26,640 bases of DNA. Origin: Prolixibacteraceae bacterium. Lineage in GTDB: Bacteria; Bacteroidota; Bacteroidia; Bacteroidales; Prolixibacteraceae. The notes under the pieces are model-generated. The model worked only from the letters and a program-made list of their open reading frames with translations, searched no databases and was not told where the DNA came from. The translations under genes and the position numbers were made by a program. The stretch spans positions 1 to 26,640 of the forward strand of contig JAFGDX010000404.1 in NCBI GenBank assembly GCA_016931875.1, written 5' to 3'. Below, in pieces: positions 8,266 to 15,502 of the stretch (its first letter is position 1; each line of letters starts with the position of its first letter).

Positions 8266-9308
8266 TTCGAAAAATAATATACATATCAATCCTGGCCTTG
8301 GTTTTAGCGGCATGTTCCGACGAGCCTGTTGAAACCGTTTTTTTTGATCTCGACACTGAAAACGGGGTTTTTATTACGTGTGAAGGAAATTTTATGTACG
8401 GAAATGCATCGCTTTCGTTTTACAATTATGAAACAAAAAATGTTCAGAACGATCTGTTTTATGCCCGCAACAATGTGCCGCTGGGAGATGTGGCACAATC
8501 GATGTACAGAAATAAAAACTCATTGTTTCTTGTGGCAAATAATTCCGGTAAAATTTATGCCGTCGATCCGCGAACAGCTGCATTTAAAGGTGTTATAACG
8601 GGTTTAACCTCGCCGCGCTACATTCATTTTATTTCCGAAGAGAAAGCCTACATTTCCGATTTATATGCGCACCACATTACGGTTTTTAATCCGGTTACAC
8701 TGGAAAAAACAGGCCGGATTGAACTGACGGAAAAACACACATCGGAACAAATGGTGCAGGTTGGAAAATATGTTTTTGTATCCAGTTGGTCGTACAACAA
8801 CAAAATTCTTGTTATTGATGCTGAAACCGATAAACTGGAAGCAGAAATAGAGGTGCCGCTCCAACCCAAAGATTTGAAAGTAGATGCAAACAATAAAATT
8901 TGGGTGTTGTCCGACGGCGGTTTCGAAGGTTCCTCAATGGGAAACGAACAACCCGCCTTAACCCGGATTGACCCTGAAACTTTCACCGTTGAAAAAATTT
9001 TGCGGTTTGAAAGCAACGCCAATCCCTACGATTTGGAACTGAACAGTGCCAAAGATACGCTCTGTTTTATAAATCAGGGGGTTTGCAAAATGGCTGTAAA
9101 CAGTAAAACCTTGCCTGTTTCTGCATTTATTCCGGGCACGGGCAAACTTTTTTACAGCATGGGTATAAACCCCGATAACGATGAGATTTATGTTTCCGAC
9201 GCTATAGATTACACACAGGATGCAATAATTTACCGGTATTCCCAATCCGGAGTTTTGGTTGACTCTTTTAAAGTTGGGATAAATCCGTCAGATTTTTTGT
9301 TCAGGTGA
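8262..9308 (+). CDS. btuG: BtuG-like surface lipoprotein, seven-bladed beta-propeller
   Basis: The ATG at 8262 overlaps the btuB stop (ATGA) and gives a proper lipoprotein signal peptide: basic MIRK, hydrophobic core, lipobox LAAC with Cys18. An in-frame ATG at 8205 would bury this signal behind 19 residues and lies inside btuB, so it was rejected. The 348-residue product is built of YncE/DUF5074-type repeats (IYAVDPRTAAFKGVITGL, HHITVFNPVTLEKTGRIELT, ILVIDAETDKLEAEIEVPL, LTRIDPETFTVEKILRFES), as in BtuG of Bacteroides. BtuG is known to bind cobalamin extremely tightly outside the cell and to cap BtuB as a lid. Here it would hand B12 to the adjacent receptor. Homology is by repeat pattern and position; binding residues were not checked. 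Confidence 0.9.
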   Translation: MIRKIIYISILALVLAACSDEPVETVFFDLDTENGVFITCEGNFMYGNASLSFYNYETKNVQNDLFYARNNVPLGDVAQSMYRNKNSLFLVANNSGKIYAVDPRTAAFKGVITGLTSPRYIHFISEEKAYISDLYAHHITVFNPVTLEKTGRIELTEKHTSEQMVQVGKYVFVSSWSYNNKILVIDAETDKLEAEIEVPLQPKDLKVDANNKIWVLSDGGFEGSSMGNEQPALTRIDPETFTVEKILRFESNANPYDLELNSAKDTLCFINQGVCKMAVNSKTLPVSAFIPGTGKLFYSMGINPDNDEIYVSDAIDYTQDAIIYRYSQSGVLVDSFKVGINPSDFLFR

Positions 9309-9343
9309 ATCGGACTTCGGAAATATAAATCTGTTTTTATGAT

Positions 9344-9539
9344 GAACAGGTTCTCTTCGGAGATGAAAAGGGAATCCGGTGAAAAGCCGGAGCTGTACCC
9401 GCAGCTGTAAGCCTTTCATGTTGGTAGCAACCTCAGCCACTGCCCCGGGTAACCGGGGCGGGAAGGCAGCACCAACCGGGGCAAGCCAGAAGACCTGCCG
9501 TTCGAAAACAATATTAAAAGCTTTCGGGACTAAAAGCTT
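9344..9539 (+). promoter_or_regulatory. Cobalamin (B12) riboswitch 2
   Basis: A second complete cobalamin riboswitch lies 36 bases after btuG. P1 pairs GAAC (9344-9347) with GTTC (9500-9503). The core GGGAATCCGGTG starts near 9370, the L5 hairpin has CCCG at 9398-9401, a GC-rich variable arm (about 9439-9462) is present, and the B12 box GCCAGAAGACCTGCC is at 9485-9499. The P13 hairpin AAGCTTT/AAAGCTT (9518-9524 with 9533-9539) presents loop CGGG (9525-9528), complementary to L5. A short hairpin AGGTA/TACCT (9541-9553) followed by TTATTTTT could be a weak terminator. It separately controls the DUF4465-like gene. Confidence 0.95.
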
Positions 9540-9576
9540 GAGGTAGTTTACCTTATTTTTCCCACGGGTTTTGGTA

Positions 9577-9612
9577 TTGTAAAATGATTTGTTCAACTAA
9601 AAAATTTTACAA
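9577..9612 (+). promoter_or_regulatory. Start-codon-masking hairpin of riboswitch 2
   Basis: TTGTAAAAT (9577-9585) is exactly complementary to ATTTTACAA (9604-9612), which ends on the A of the ATG at 9612. This mirrors the arrangement at riboswitch 1 with a different sequence, which supports a functional translational switch. Pairing is read by eye. Confidence 0.6.
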
Positions 9613-11543
9613 TGAAAAAAATTTACTTTTTTGCCGGGCTTTGGGTTGCCTTCTTTTCAGTAAAAGCCCAGAATGTTGCTACGTTTGACGATGTGATTCT
9701 GGAGCCGGATTCATTCTGGAATGGCTCCGACGGTTCGGGTGGAATATCCAGCGGTAATTTTTACTTTCCCAACAATTACAATGAGGATTGGGGAAGCTGG
9801 GATGGTTTTTCAGTTTCGAACATGAAAGACTCGGCCACCGCCGGTTGGGAAAATCAGTACAGTGCAATTGCAGGAAGCGGCGCTAACGAATCGGAAAATT
9901 ATGCAGTGGTTTATCAGTCCGGGGAGTTGGTGCTTGAACTGCCAAATCCCCAGTTGTTAAGCGGGTTTTATGTAACAAATTCAACGTACGCCTACTTCGC
10001 AGTGAAAGAAGGGGATGCGTACACCAAAAAATTTGGAGGAACTGATGGAACCGAACCCGACTATTTCAAACTGACCATTTCGGGAACGGATATTTATGGC
10101 AGCGAAACCGGCCCGGTAGAATTTTATCTTGCTGACTTCACCTTCGAAAATTCGCAGGACGATTATCTTGTAAAAGACTGGGAATGGGTTGATTTGCAGG
10201 ATTTAGGAGTGGTTTCATCCATTAAATTTGAGTTGGAATCAACCGATGTTGGCGAATGGGGCATGAATACGCCTGCTTATTTTTGTATCGATGATTTTAA
10301 CGGAATATCGCCCGAAGCTATTGAAACAGTTGCTGAAGCTCACTTTGAAGATGCGGGACTGGAGCCGGAAAGTTTTTACAACGGTTCCGACGGGGCAGGA
10401 AGTTTTACCAGCGGCGGATTTACTTTTCTGAATGATTACAATGCCGACTGGGGGAGCTGGAGCGGGTTTGCAGCATCAACCATCACCGACAACCAAACCG
10501 AAGGCTGGGGCAACCAGTACAGTGCCATCGCCGGACAGGGAGCCATCGGAACCGGGGCTTATGCAGTTTCGTATGCTTCTTCCGGTGCTGAAATTCAGTT
10601 TGAAAAAACCGTTGTTTCAGGGGTGTATCTTACCAATTCAACCTACACCTATTTTGCTATGGTAAACGGCGATGCTTATTCCAAAAAATTCGGCGGCGAA
10701 AACGGGACTGACCCCGACTGGTTCAAAGTAACCATTTACGGCATTTCTGAGGCTGGCGACACATCAGGGTCAATTGAATATTTTCTGGCCGATTTCAGGG
10801 CAGAGAACAGTTCTGAGGACTATGTTATAAACGATTGGGAATGGCTCGACTTAACTTCTCTCGGAGAAATAACAAAACTGCGTTTCAGCCTTTCCTCTTC
10901 CGATGTTGGCGACTGGGGGATGAACACACCGGCCTATTTTTGCATCGACCAGCTGAACCACCAGGATTTGGCGCCCGAAATTGCAAATCCGGTGGCAACC
11001 ATTGACGAACCAAGCTACCCGGACCATGTTTATTATGTGCCGCTTGATTCGGTATTTACCGACCCCGACAACAACGATGCGGAAATTGTTATTCAGCTTG
11101 AATACATCGACAATCCCGCTCTACTTTTTGGTGCCATTGTTCAGGGAGGAATACCCGGAGAGGAAAAACCCCTGCTTTCATTAAATATCACGGAAGGATT
11201 GACAGGTTCTGCAAATATTACTATTTCAGCCACTTCAAACGGAAAAAAAGTGTACCACACATTCCAAATGAATGTTTCGGTGCCGGTTTCTTCACCGCTG
11301 GTTTTTGAAAACGATGTAAAAGTTTACCCAAATCCGGTTCAATCGGGCTTTTATGTTGATTTACCCGCCGGTGCAGAGCAACTGATTTTGATCAATTCTT
11401 CCGGAAAAATAATTTATCAGCGTTCCGTTCATAACCCTGCTAATTTGTTTATTTCACATCTACAAAATGCACCTTCAGGAATATATTTTTTAAGAATAAA
11501 AACAGAAAATGAATTATTAACTCAAAAAGTTGTAAAATTGTAG
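9612..11543 (+). CDS. T9SS-exported protein with two DUF4465-like repeats, B12-regulated
   Basis: A 643-residue secreted protein directly behind riboswitch 2. The signal peptide ends near residue 20 (SVKAQ). Two homologous blocks follow, about 21-229 and 241-449, each beginning F(D/E)D..LEP(D/E)SF(W/Y)NGSDG, carrying NQYSAIAG and TNSTY.YFA, and ending WGMNTPAYFCID. They resemble the DUF4465 family of Bacteroidota and Planctomycetes surface proteins. A linker beta domain (about 455-560) and a T9SS type A sorting domain (from VKVYPNPVQSG to the C-terminus) complete it. Some B12-regulated surface proteins of Bacteroides (the BtuH class) bind cobamides; whether this protein is their relative I recall only uncertainly. 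Riboswitch control supports a B12-capture role, which is inference. Confidence 0.85.
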   Translation: MKKIYFFAGLWVAFFSVKAQNVATFDDVILEPDSFWNGSDGSGGISSGNFYFPNNYNEDWGSWDGFSVSNMKDSATAGWENQYSAIAGSGANESENYAVVYQSGELVLELPNPQLLSGFYVTNSTYAYFAVKEGDAYTKKFGGTDGTEPDYFKLTISGTDIYGSETGPVEFYLADFTFENSQDDYLVKDWEWVDLQDLGVVSSIKFELESTDVGEWGMNTPAYFCIDDFNGISPEAIETVAEAHFEDAGLEPESFYNGSDGAGSFTSGGFTFLNDYNADWGSWSGFAASTITDNQTEGWGNQYSAIAGQGAIGTGAYAVSYASSGAEIQFEKTVVSGVYLTNSTYTYFAMVNGDAYSKKFGGENGTDPDWFKVTIYGISEAGDTSGSIEYFLADFRAENSSEDYVINDWEWLDLTSLGEITKLRFSLSSSDVGDWGMNTPAYFCIDQLNHQDLAPEIANPVATIDEPSYPDHVYYVPLDSVFTDPDNNDAEIVIQLEYIDNPALLFGAIVQGGIPGEEKPLLSLNITEGLTGSANITISATSNGKKVYHTFQMNVSVPVSSPLVFENDVKVYPNPVQSGFYVDLPAGAEQLILINSSGKIIYQRSVHNPANLFISHLQNAPSGIYFLRIKTENELLTQKVVKL

Positions 11544-11676
11544 CGCAGATTAAAAATGGGTAATTCACTTATAATTCAATATTTTTTTGTTAATAAACCC
11601 ATAAAAAGACAGTTTTGTATTTTGTTCTGTTGCTAAAAAAATGTTTATTTGCAGGAAAGTTTAAAAGATCAATTAT

Positions 11677-12285
11677 ATGTTAGAAGTTGAAAAATATTCA
11701 ATAGAAGTTGGAAAATACTCAATGGTTACGTTGACGTACGATTTACGTATTGACGACGAAAATGGCGAAGTGATTGAGCAGGCAACGGAAGCGCAACCAT
11801 TACAATTTTTATATGGAGCCGGTGTTATGCTGCCAAAATTCGAAACGCATCTTGCCGGTTTACGCGAAGGCGAACCGTTTACCATCAAACTAAAAAAACA
11901 GGATGCATACGGCGAAGTCAACGATGATGCTGTGGTTGAATTACCCAAACAGGTATTTCTGGTTGATGGTAATTTTGATGATGAGTTGATCAAAGTTGGA
12001 AATATGGTTCCGATGATGAGCAGTAACGGTCAGCGCTTAAATGGTTTGGTTCTTGAAGTAAACGACGATACGGTTAAAATGGATTTCAACCATCCGCTTG
12101 CAGGTGAAGATTTATATTTCAGCGGAAAAGTTCTGGAAGTAAGAGAAGCTTCAGAAGAAGAACTTTCGCAGGTACTTTCAGGCGGCGGCTGCGGATGTGG
12201 AAGCGGCGGCTGCGGCAGCGGAGATGATTCATGCGGCAGCGATCACGATCACTCTCACGGAGGTGGTTGTGGTTGTGGTTGTTAA
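11677..12285 (+). CDS. slyD: FKBP-type peptidyl-prolyl isomerase SlyD
   Basis: A 202-residue cytoplasmic prolyl isomerase and chaperone with metal-binding tail. The FKBP part has YDLRIDDENGEVIEQ, LQFLYGAG, LPKFETHLAGLREGE and DAYGE; the insert-in-flap domain (about 85-140, VELPKQVFLVDG to NHPLAGEDLYF) is diagnostic of SlyD. The tail from about residue 168 is Gly/Cys/His rich, with seven cysteines and HDHSH, and ends in Cys, which in SlyD proteins binds nickel and other metals. Two starts are possible: ATG 11677 and ATG 11722 (MVTLTYDL). The first 15 residues contain a tandem repeat (see findings), and the family usually begins a few residues before VTLTY, so 11677 is preferred but not certain. 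Confidence 0.93.
   Translation: MLEVEKYSIEVGKYSMVTLTYDLRIDDENGEVIEQATEAQPLQFLYGAGVMLPKFETHLAGLREGEPFTIKLKKQDAYGEVNDDAVVELPKQVFLVDGNFDDELIKVGNMVPMMSSNGQRLNGLVLEVNDDTVKMDFNHPLAGEDLYFSGKVLEVREASEEELSQVLSGGGCGCGSGGCGSGDDSCGSDHDHSHGGGCGCGC
11683..11724 (+). repeat. 21-bp tandem duplication at the start of slyD
   Basis: The units at 11683-11703 and 11704-11724 match at 18 of 21 bases and encode EVEKYSI and EVGKYSM. The second unit ends in the alternative start ATG. Confidence 0.85.
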
Positions 12286-12323
12286 TAAGATATTTTGATT
12301 ATTAGTTCAATTTATTTTACATT

Positions 12324-12366
12324 AACCTCGTTTTCTAGTTTGAACCAGGAGACGAGGTTTTTGTTT
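12324..12366 (+). terminator. Intrinsic terminator after slyD
   Basis: AACCTCGT (12324-12331) pairs with ACGAGGTT (12352-12359), with a 20-base loop, followed by TTTTTGTTT. It lies about 40 bases after the slyD stop and separates slyD from aroC. Confidence 0.8.
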
Positions 12367-12491
12367 GATACTTTGTAACAACTATTAATTTATAACCCAA
12401 CAACAGCAGGATTTGCCCGGAAAAAGAAGTATCGGAAAATCAAATGCCCCGTTGGTTTATTAAGTTAAAACTGTGAGCACAAGTTTTTAAT

Positions 12492-12499
12492 TAACTTTG
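12492..12499 (+). promoter_or_regulatory. Promoter -7 box TAACTTTG for aroC
   Basis: A perfect TAnnTTTG box ends only five bases before the GTG start of aroC at 12505, so the transcript would begin at or very near the start codon. No clear -33 TTTG was found at the usual spacing. Confidence 0.6.
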
Positions 12500-12504
12500 A
12501 ATAA

Positions 12505-13578
12505 GTGAATACATTTGGTAAAATTTTTCGGTTAACATCTTTTGGTGAATCACACGGAAAAGGAATTGGCGGAATAATTGATGGTTGCCCGGCAGGGTTG
12601 GAATTAAACATCGATTTGATTCAGAACGATCTTTCACGCAGAAAACCGGGGCAATCAAAAATTACAACGCAACGAAAAGAAAGCGATCAGGTGGAATTTC
12701 TTTCCGGGGTTTTTGAAGGAAAAACCCAGGGAACACCCATTGCATTTGCCATTTGGAATAAAGATCAGCATTCAAACGATTACAATGATCTGAAAAATGT
12801 GTATCGTCCGTCTCATGCCGATTACACCTACACAAAAAAATACGGGACCCGTGATCACCGCGGAGGAGGCCGTTCTTCGGCCCGCGAAACAATAGCCCGT
12901 GTGGTTGCAGGTGCCATTGCCAAACAAATTCTGGCCAGCCAGGGAATTTCAGTTCAGGCATTTGTGTCACAGGTAGGCGAAATTCAGCTCAATAAACCCT
13001 ATACTGAACTCGACCTTTCGAAAACTGAAGATAACATAGTTCGCTGTCCGGATGCTGAAACAGCTGCTAAAATGATAACCCGGATTGAAGCAGCAGCAAA
13101 AGACCGCGACACAGTTGGCGGGGTAATTACCGGTGTTGCTACCGGTGTTCCGGCGGGGTGGGGCGAGCCTGTTTTTAATAAACTCCACGCCGATCTTGGT
13201 TTTGCCATGCTGGGAATCAATGCTGTAAAAGGTTTTGAATATGGTTCCGGTTTTGAAGGAACAAAACTCAGCGGTTCGCAACACAACGATGTTTTTATAA
13301 ATACCAGTGAAGGAATCCGGACAAAAACAAACAATTCGGGTGGAATTCAGGGAGGAATTTCAAACGGAGAAGATATTTATTTCAGAGTAGCCTTTAAACC
13401 CATAGCCACTCTGTTAAAAGAACAACATACGGTTGACAGGGAGAATAAAGAAATAATTATAAATCCGAAAGGAAGACACGACCCATGTGTATTACCACGT
13501 GCAGTGCCCATTGTGGAAGCAATGGCGGCACTTGTTTTGGTCGATCACTTTTTACTGAGCAAACTTAACACTATTTAA
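12505..13578 (+). CDS. aroC: Chorismate synthase
   Basis: AroC converts 5-enolpyruvylshikimate-3-phosphate to chorismate, using reduced FMN as cofactor, as the last step of the shikimate pathway in the cytoplasm. The 357-residue length is standard. Signatures are [19 protein letters not shown] (near 13-31), [13 protein letters not shown] (near 46-58), [17 protein letters not shown] (near 113-129) and the late block [20 protein letters not shown]. The start must be GTG at 12505: the codon just upstream is TAA, no ATG is available, and the sequence [17 protein letters not shown] aligns with the family N-terminus from residue 1. The UPF0251 gene follows by two bases. Confidence 0.97.
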   Translation: MNTFGKIFRLTSFGESHGKGIGGIIDGCPAGLELNIDLIQNDLSRRKPGQSKITTQRKESDQVEFLSGVFEGKTQGTPIAFAIWNKDQHSNDYNDLKNVYRPSHADYTYTKKYGTRDHRGGGRSSARETIARVVAGAIAKQILASQGISVQAFVSQVGEIQLNKPYTELDLSKTEDNIVRCPDAETAAKMITRIEAAAKDRDTVGGVITGVATGVPAGWGEPVFNKLHADLGFAMLGINAVKGFEYGSGFEGTKLSGSQHNDVFINTSEGIRTKTNNSGGIQGGISNGEDIYFRVAFKPIATLLKEQHTVDRENKEIIINPKGRHDPCVLPRAVPIVEAMAALVLVDHFLLSKLNTI

Positions 13579-13580
13579 AT

Positions 13581-13994
13581 ATGCCAAGAAAAAAACGAAA
13601 CAGAAGGATTCAGGTACCCCCTGTAATTAAAGGAATGTCGGTTTTTGGTGTTCGGGGCAGAAAATCAAACGAAGTTCATCTTCTCCTGGAAGAATATGAA
13701 GCCATTCGCCTGCTCGATTACCAGAATCTTACACAGGAAGAGGCAGCAGTGCACATGGATATTTCGAGGCCAACGTTAACACGTATTTACGAAGAGGCAC
13801 GAAACAAAGTGGCAACTGCTTTTGTGGAAGGACGAGATATTATTTTCAGGGGAGGCGATATTTATTTTGATAAAAACTGGTTTAAGTGTAATTCATGTCA
13901 GGCAAGTTTTAATCATTATTCTGAAGTTGATGTAACTTGTCCGGTTTGCAGCTCAGATGATATCATTTCTCTAAATGAATATTATTCTTCGTAA
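13581..13994 (+). CDS. UPF0251 (DUF134) DNA-binding protein with zinc ribbon
   Basis: A 137-residue protein. The N-terminal half has the DUF134 signature (MPRKKRNRRI, then YEAIRLLDYQNLTQEEAA) and a sigma-70 region 4-like helix-turn-helix (about 51-71, TQEEAAVHMDISRPTLTRIY). The C-terminal half has a zinc-ribbon pair, C103-x2-C106 and C120-x2-C123. DUF134 proteins are predicted transcription regulators of unknown target. The gene starts two bases after aroC and is probably co-transcribed with it; a link to aromatic biosynthesis control is only inference. It has no visible terminator on its own strand. Confidence 0.88.
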   Translation: MPRKKRNRRIQVPPVIKGMSVFGVRGRKSNEVHLLLEEYEAIRLLDYQNLTQEEAAVHMDISRPTLTRIYEEARNKVATAFVEGRDIIFRGGDIYFDKNWFKCNSCQASFNHYSEVDVTCPVCSSDDIISLNEYYSS

Positions 13995-14004
13995 AATTTA
14001 GGAA

Positions 14005-14256
14005 TAAAAAAACCACCGGGTCAATACCCGGTGGCACCCAATTAAGTTGTGATAAAACCAGAGCCCTAGTTAAACTAGGAGCATACAAGTTATGAAATTA
14101 CTAACACTTTATCAACAGCATAAGCCATTAAATTTTAACGAAATCTGCTTTCGGTCAGATTATTTCTTGTAAACATTTGTTTAATTTAACAAAATGTTGT
14201 TTGTGTAAAAAAGTAATTTACCCGGGGCAAATGGTGTTCTTTCCACAAAAAACAAA
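14005..14256 (-). ncRNA. Candidate minus-strand small RNA (hypothetical)
   Basis: A transcript starting downstream of the minus-strand TATGTTTG box (14264-14271) and ending at the 14006-14034 terminator would be about 250 nt and contain the CCTAG/CTAGG hairpin near its 3' end. No known RNA family was recognised. The 5' end is a guess; only the terminator is strong. Confidence 0.35.
14006..14034 (-). terminator. Strong minus-strand intrinsic terminator
   Basis: CCACCGGGT (14013-14021) pairs with ACCCGGTGG (14026-14034) around loop CAAT. On the minus strand the stem is followed by TTTTTTTATT. On the plus strand the hairpin is followed by CACCCAATT with no T run, so the signal faces minus, although no annotated minus-strand gene lies upstream. 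Confidence 0.75.
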
Positions 14257-14380
14257 GGCCACACAAACATAGATTAACAGAAGATAACTTCATATTTATC
14301 AATAGGAAAAATTATAGTAATACCAGCTGTTTTGCGCCATATATATTTAAATAATAATATATTCGCAAAAAATTTTTCAG

Positions 14381-14932
14381 ATGAAACTAAGAAAGCTATT
14401 GCGAATTTTGCACCGCGATTTTGGATATTTTATTGCTGGAATGACAATTGTGTATGGTTTGTCGGGAATATTTCTAAACCACCGGCACGACTTTAACCCT
14501 GATTACAAGATATTTATCACCGATTTTACAATCAACCGGAGCCTGGATGCCAATGCAGGAGAAGATGAAATCAAGGCGGTTTTGGAATCGCTGGACAGGA
14601 ATGTGGTATATAAAAAACACTACCTGAATAACCAGGGATTAATAAAAATTTTTATTGAAAACGGTGAAATTGTTATTCATCCGCAGGAAAGGAAAGGAAC
14701 GATGCAATACCTTCAAAAACGACCGGTTATTTTCGAAATGAACAAATTACATAAAGCCACCATTGGCAGCGTTTGGAAATGGACCAGCGATATTATGGCA
14801 GTAATCCTCATTTTTGTGGCTGTTTCGGGTTTATTTCTGTTGAAAGGAAAAAGAGGTTTTTGTCGCTGGGGGTGGTGGTTTGCCATTGCCGGAATTATTG
14901 TACCTTTGTTTTTTGTGATTGCTTATATGTAA
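14381..14932 (+). CDS. PepSY-associated three-helix membrane protein
   Basis: A 183-residue inner-membrane protein. It has an N-terminal basic segment, LHRDFGYF, and one membrane helix (about 14-32), an extracytoplasmic region (about 33-130) with a PepSY-like stretch (LESLDRNVVYKKHY, IKIFIENGEIVIHP), then two close C-terminal helices (about 136-155 and 162-182). Histidines H11, H34, H36 and H125 (KLHKATIGSVWKW) fall near the membrane borders, as in PepSY_TM proteins thought to bind haem or act in metal/redox transfer. The family's biochemical function is poorly known. It sits 19 bases before the OB-fold lipoprotein gene, and the two probably work together. Confidence 0.8.
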   Translation: MKLRKLLRILHRDFGYFIAGMTIVYGLSGIFLNHRHDFNPDYKIFITDFTINRSLDANAGEDEIKAVLESLDRNVVYKKHYLNNQGLIKIFIENGEIVIHPQERKGTMQYLQKRPVIFEMNKLHKATIGSVWKWTSDIMAVILIFVAVSGLFLLKGKRGFCRWGWWFAIAGIIVPLFFVIAYM

Positions 14933-14951
14933 ACCTTAAAAAAATACGTAA

Positions 14952-15452
14952 ATGAGAAAATTAGCACTATTCAGTTTATTTGCCCTGTTTCTTTTTAGCT
15001 GTGGAAACAACCCAAAAGGGCAGGAGGAGTCGGCAACTGCGGCACCTGAAACAGAAGCACTTGTTTATTCTGTTGATGAATTGTATGAAAATGCAGCGGA
15101 TGTTGTTGACAAAGAAGTGATTGTAAAAGGAACCGTTATGCATGTTTGTCAGCATGGCGGACAGCGTTGTTTTCTGATGGGAAGCAACGAAGAAATCAAC
15201 ATCAGGATTGAAGCCGGTGAAAAAATTGGCGCTTTTAGCCAGGAACAGATGGGAAGTGAACTTGAAATTATTGGTATTTTGAAAGAGGTTAAAACCGAAG
15301 CCGATGCCCACAATCCGGGTGAACATGAAACAGATGCCGAAGCGGAAGAAAATACCGAAGTGGCACAGGCGCACAAGATTATTGCTGAATCGCAGGATAA
15401 AGCTGACATTGTTTATTTTATTGAAGGTGTGAAAGTGAAGGAAATGAAATAA
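14952..15452 (+). CDS. OB-fold-like lipoprotein with HxCxHGGxxC motif
   Basis: A 166-residue lipoprotein. The signal peptide ends in lipobox LFSC with Cys17. After a low-complexity acidic linker, residues about 38-115 read like a small OB-fold domain (VYSVDELYENAADVVDKEV, VIVKGTVMHV, a central strand, LEIIGILKEV). A motif H64-x-C66-x-H68-GG-xx-C73 is inserted in the first strands and could bind a metal or haem. A second acidic, His/Glu-rich stretch (about 115-140) follows. The gene lies 19 bases after the PepSY-type membrane gene and ends before a terminator. I do not recognise a characterised relative; function unknown. Confidence 0.78.
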   Translation: MRKLALFSLFALFLFSCGNNPKGQEESATAAPETEALVYSVDELYENAADVVDKEVIVKGTVMHVCQHGGQRCFLMGSNEEINIRIEAGEKIGAFSQEQMGSELEIIGILKEVKTEADAHNPGEHETDAEAEENTEVAQAHKIIAESQDKADIVYFIEGVKVKEMK

Positions 15453-15474
15453 ATACGCTCAACATATTTTTCAG

Positions 15475-15502
15475 AAAGCCGGTTTTTACAGCCGGCTTTT
15501 TT
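15475..15502. terminator. Two-way terminator between lipoprotein and repressor genes
   Basis: AAAGCCGG (15475-15482) pairs with CCGGCTTT (15492-15499), loop of nine, followed by TTT. It overlaps the last codon of the convergent repressor gene (stop at 15501-15503). Confidence 0.8.

Larger units (their letters stand above)
13995..14380. other. 386-base gap: candidate small RNA region, no clear gene
   Basis: This gap between the UPF0251 gene and the PepSY-type gene is AT-rich. It holds a strong hairpin with a T run on the minus strand (14006-14034), a second hairpin CCTAG/CTAGG (14065-14079, a perfect palindrome around 14072), a doubtful 26-codon frame on the plus strand (14092-14172) and a perfect minus-strand TAnnTTTG box (TATGTTTG, 14264-14271). 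No tRNA, and no protein-coding homology that I recognise. Confidence 0.6.

Noticed and set aside
9288..9596. 102-codon minus-strand frame across riboswitch 2
   Set aside because: Same reason: it is antisense to the riboswitch, and its similarity to the frame at 3667-4113 comes from the repeated aptamer.
13995..14034. Hairpin after the UPF0251 gene read as a plus-strand terminator
   Set aside because: No T run follows on the plus strand; the T run is on the minus strand.
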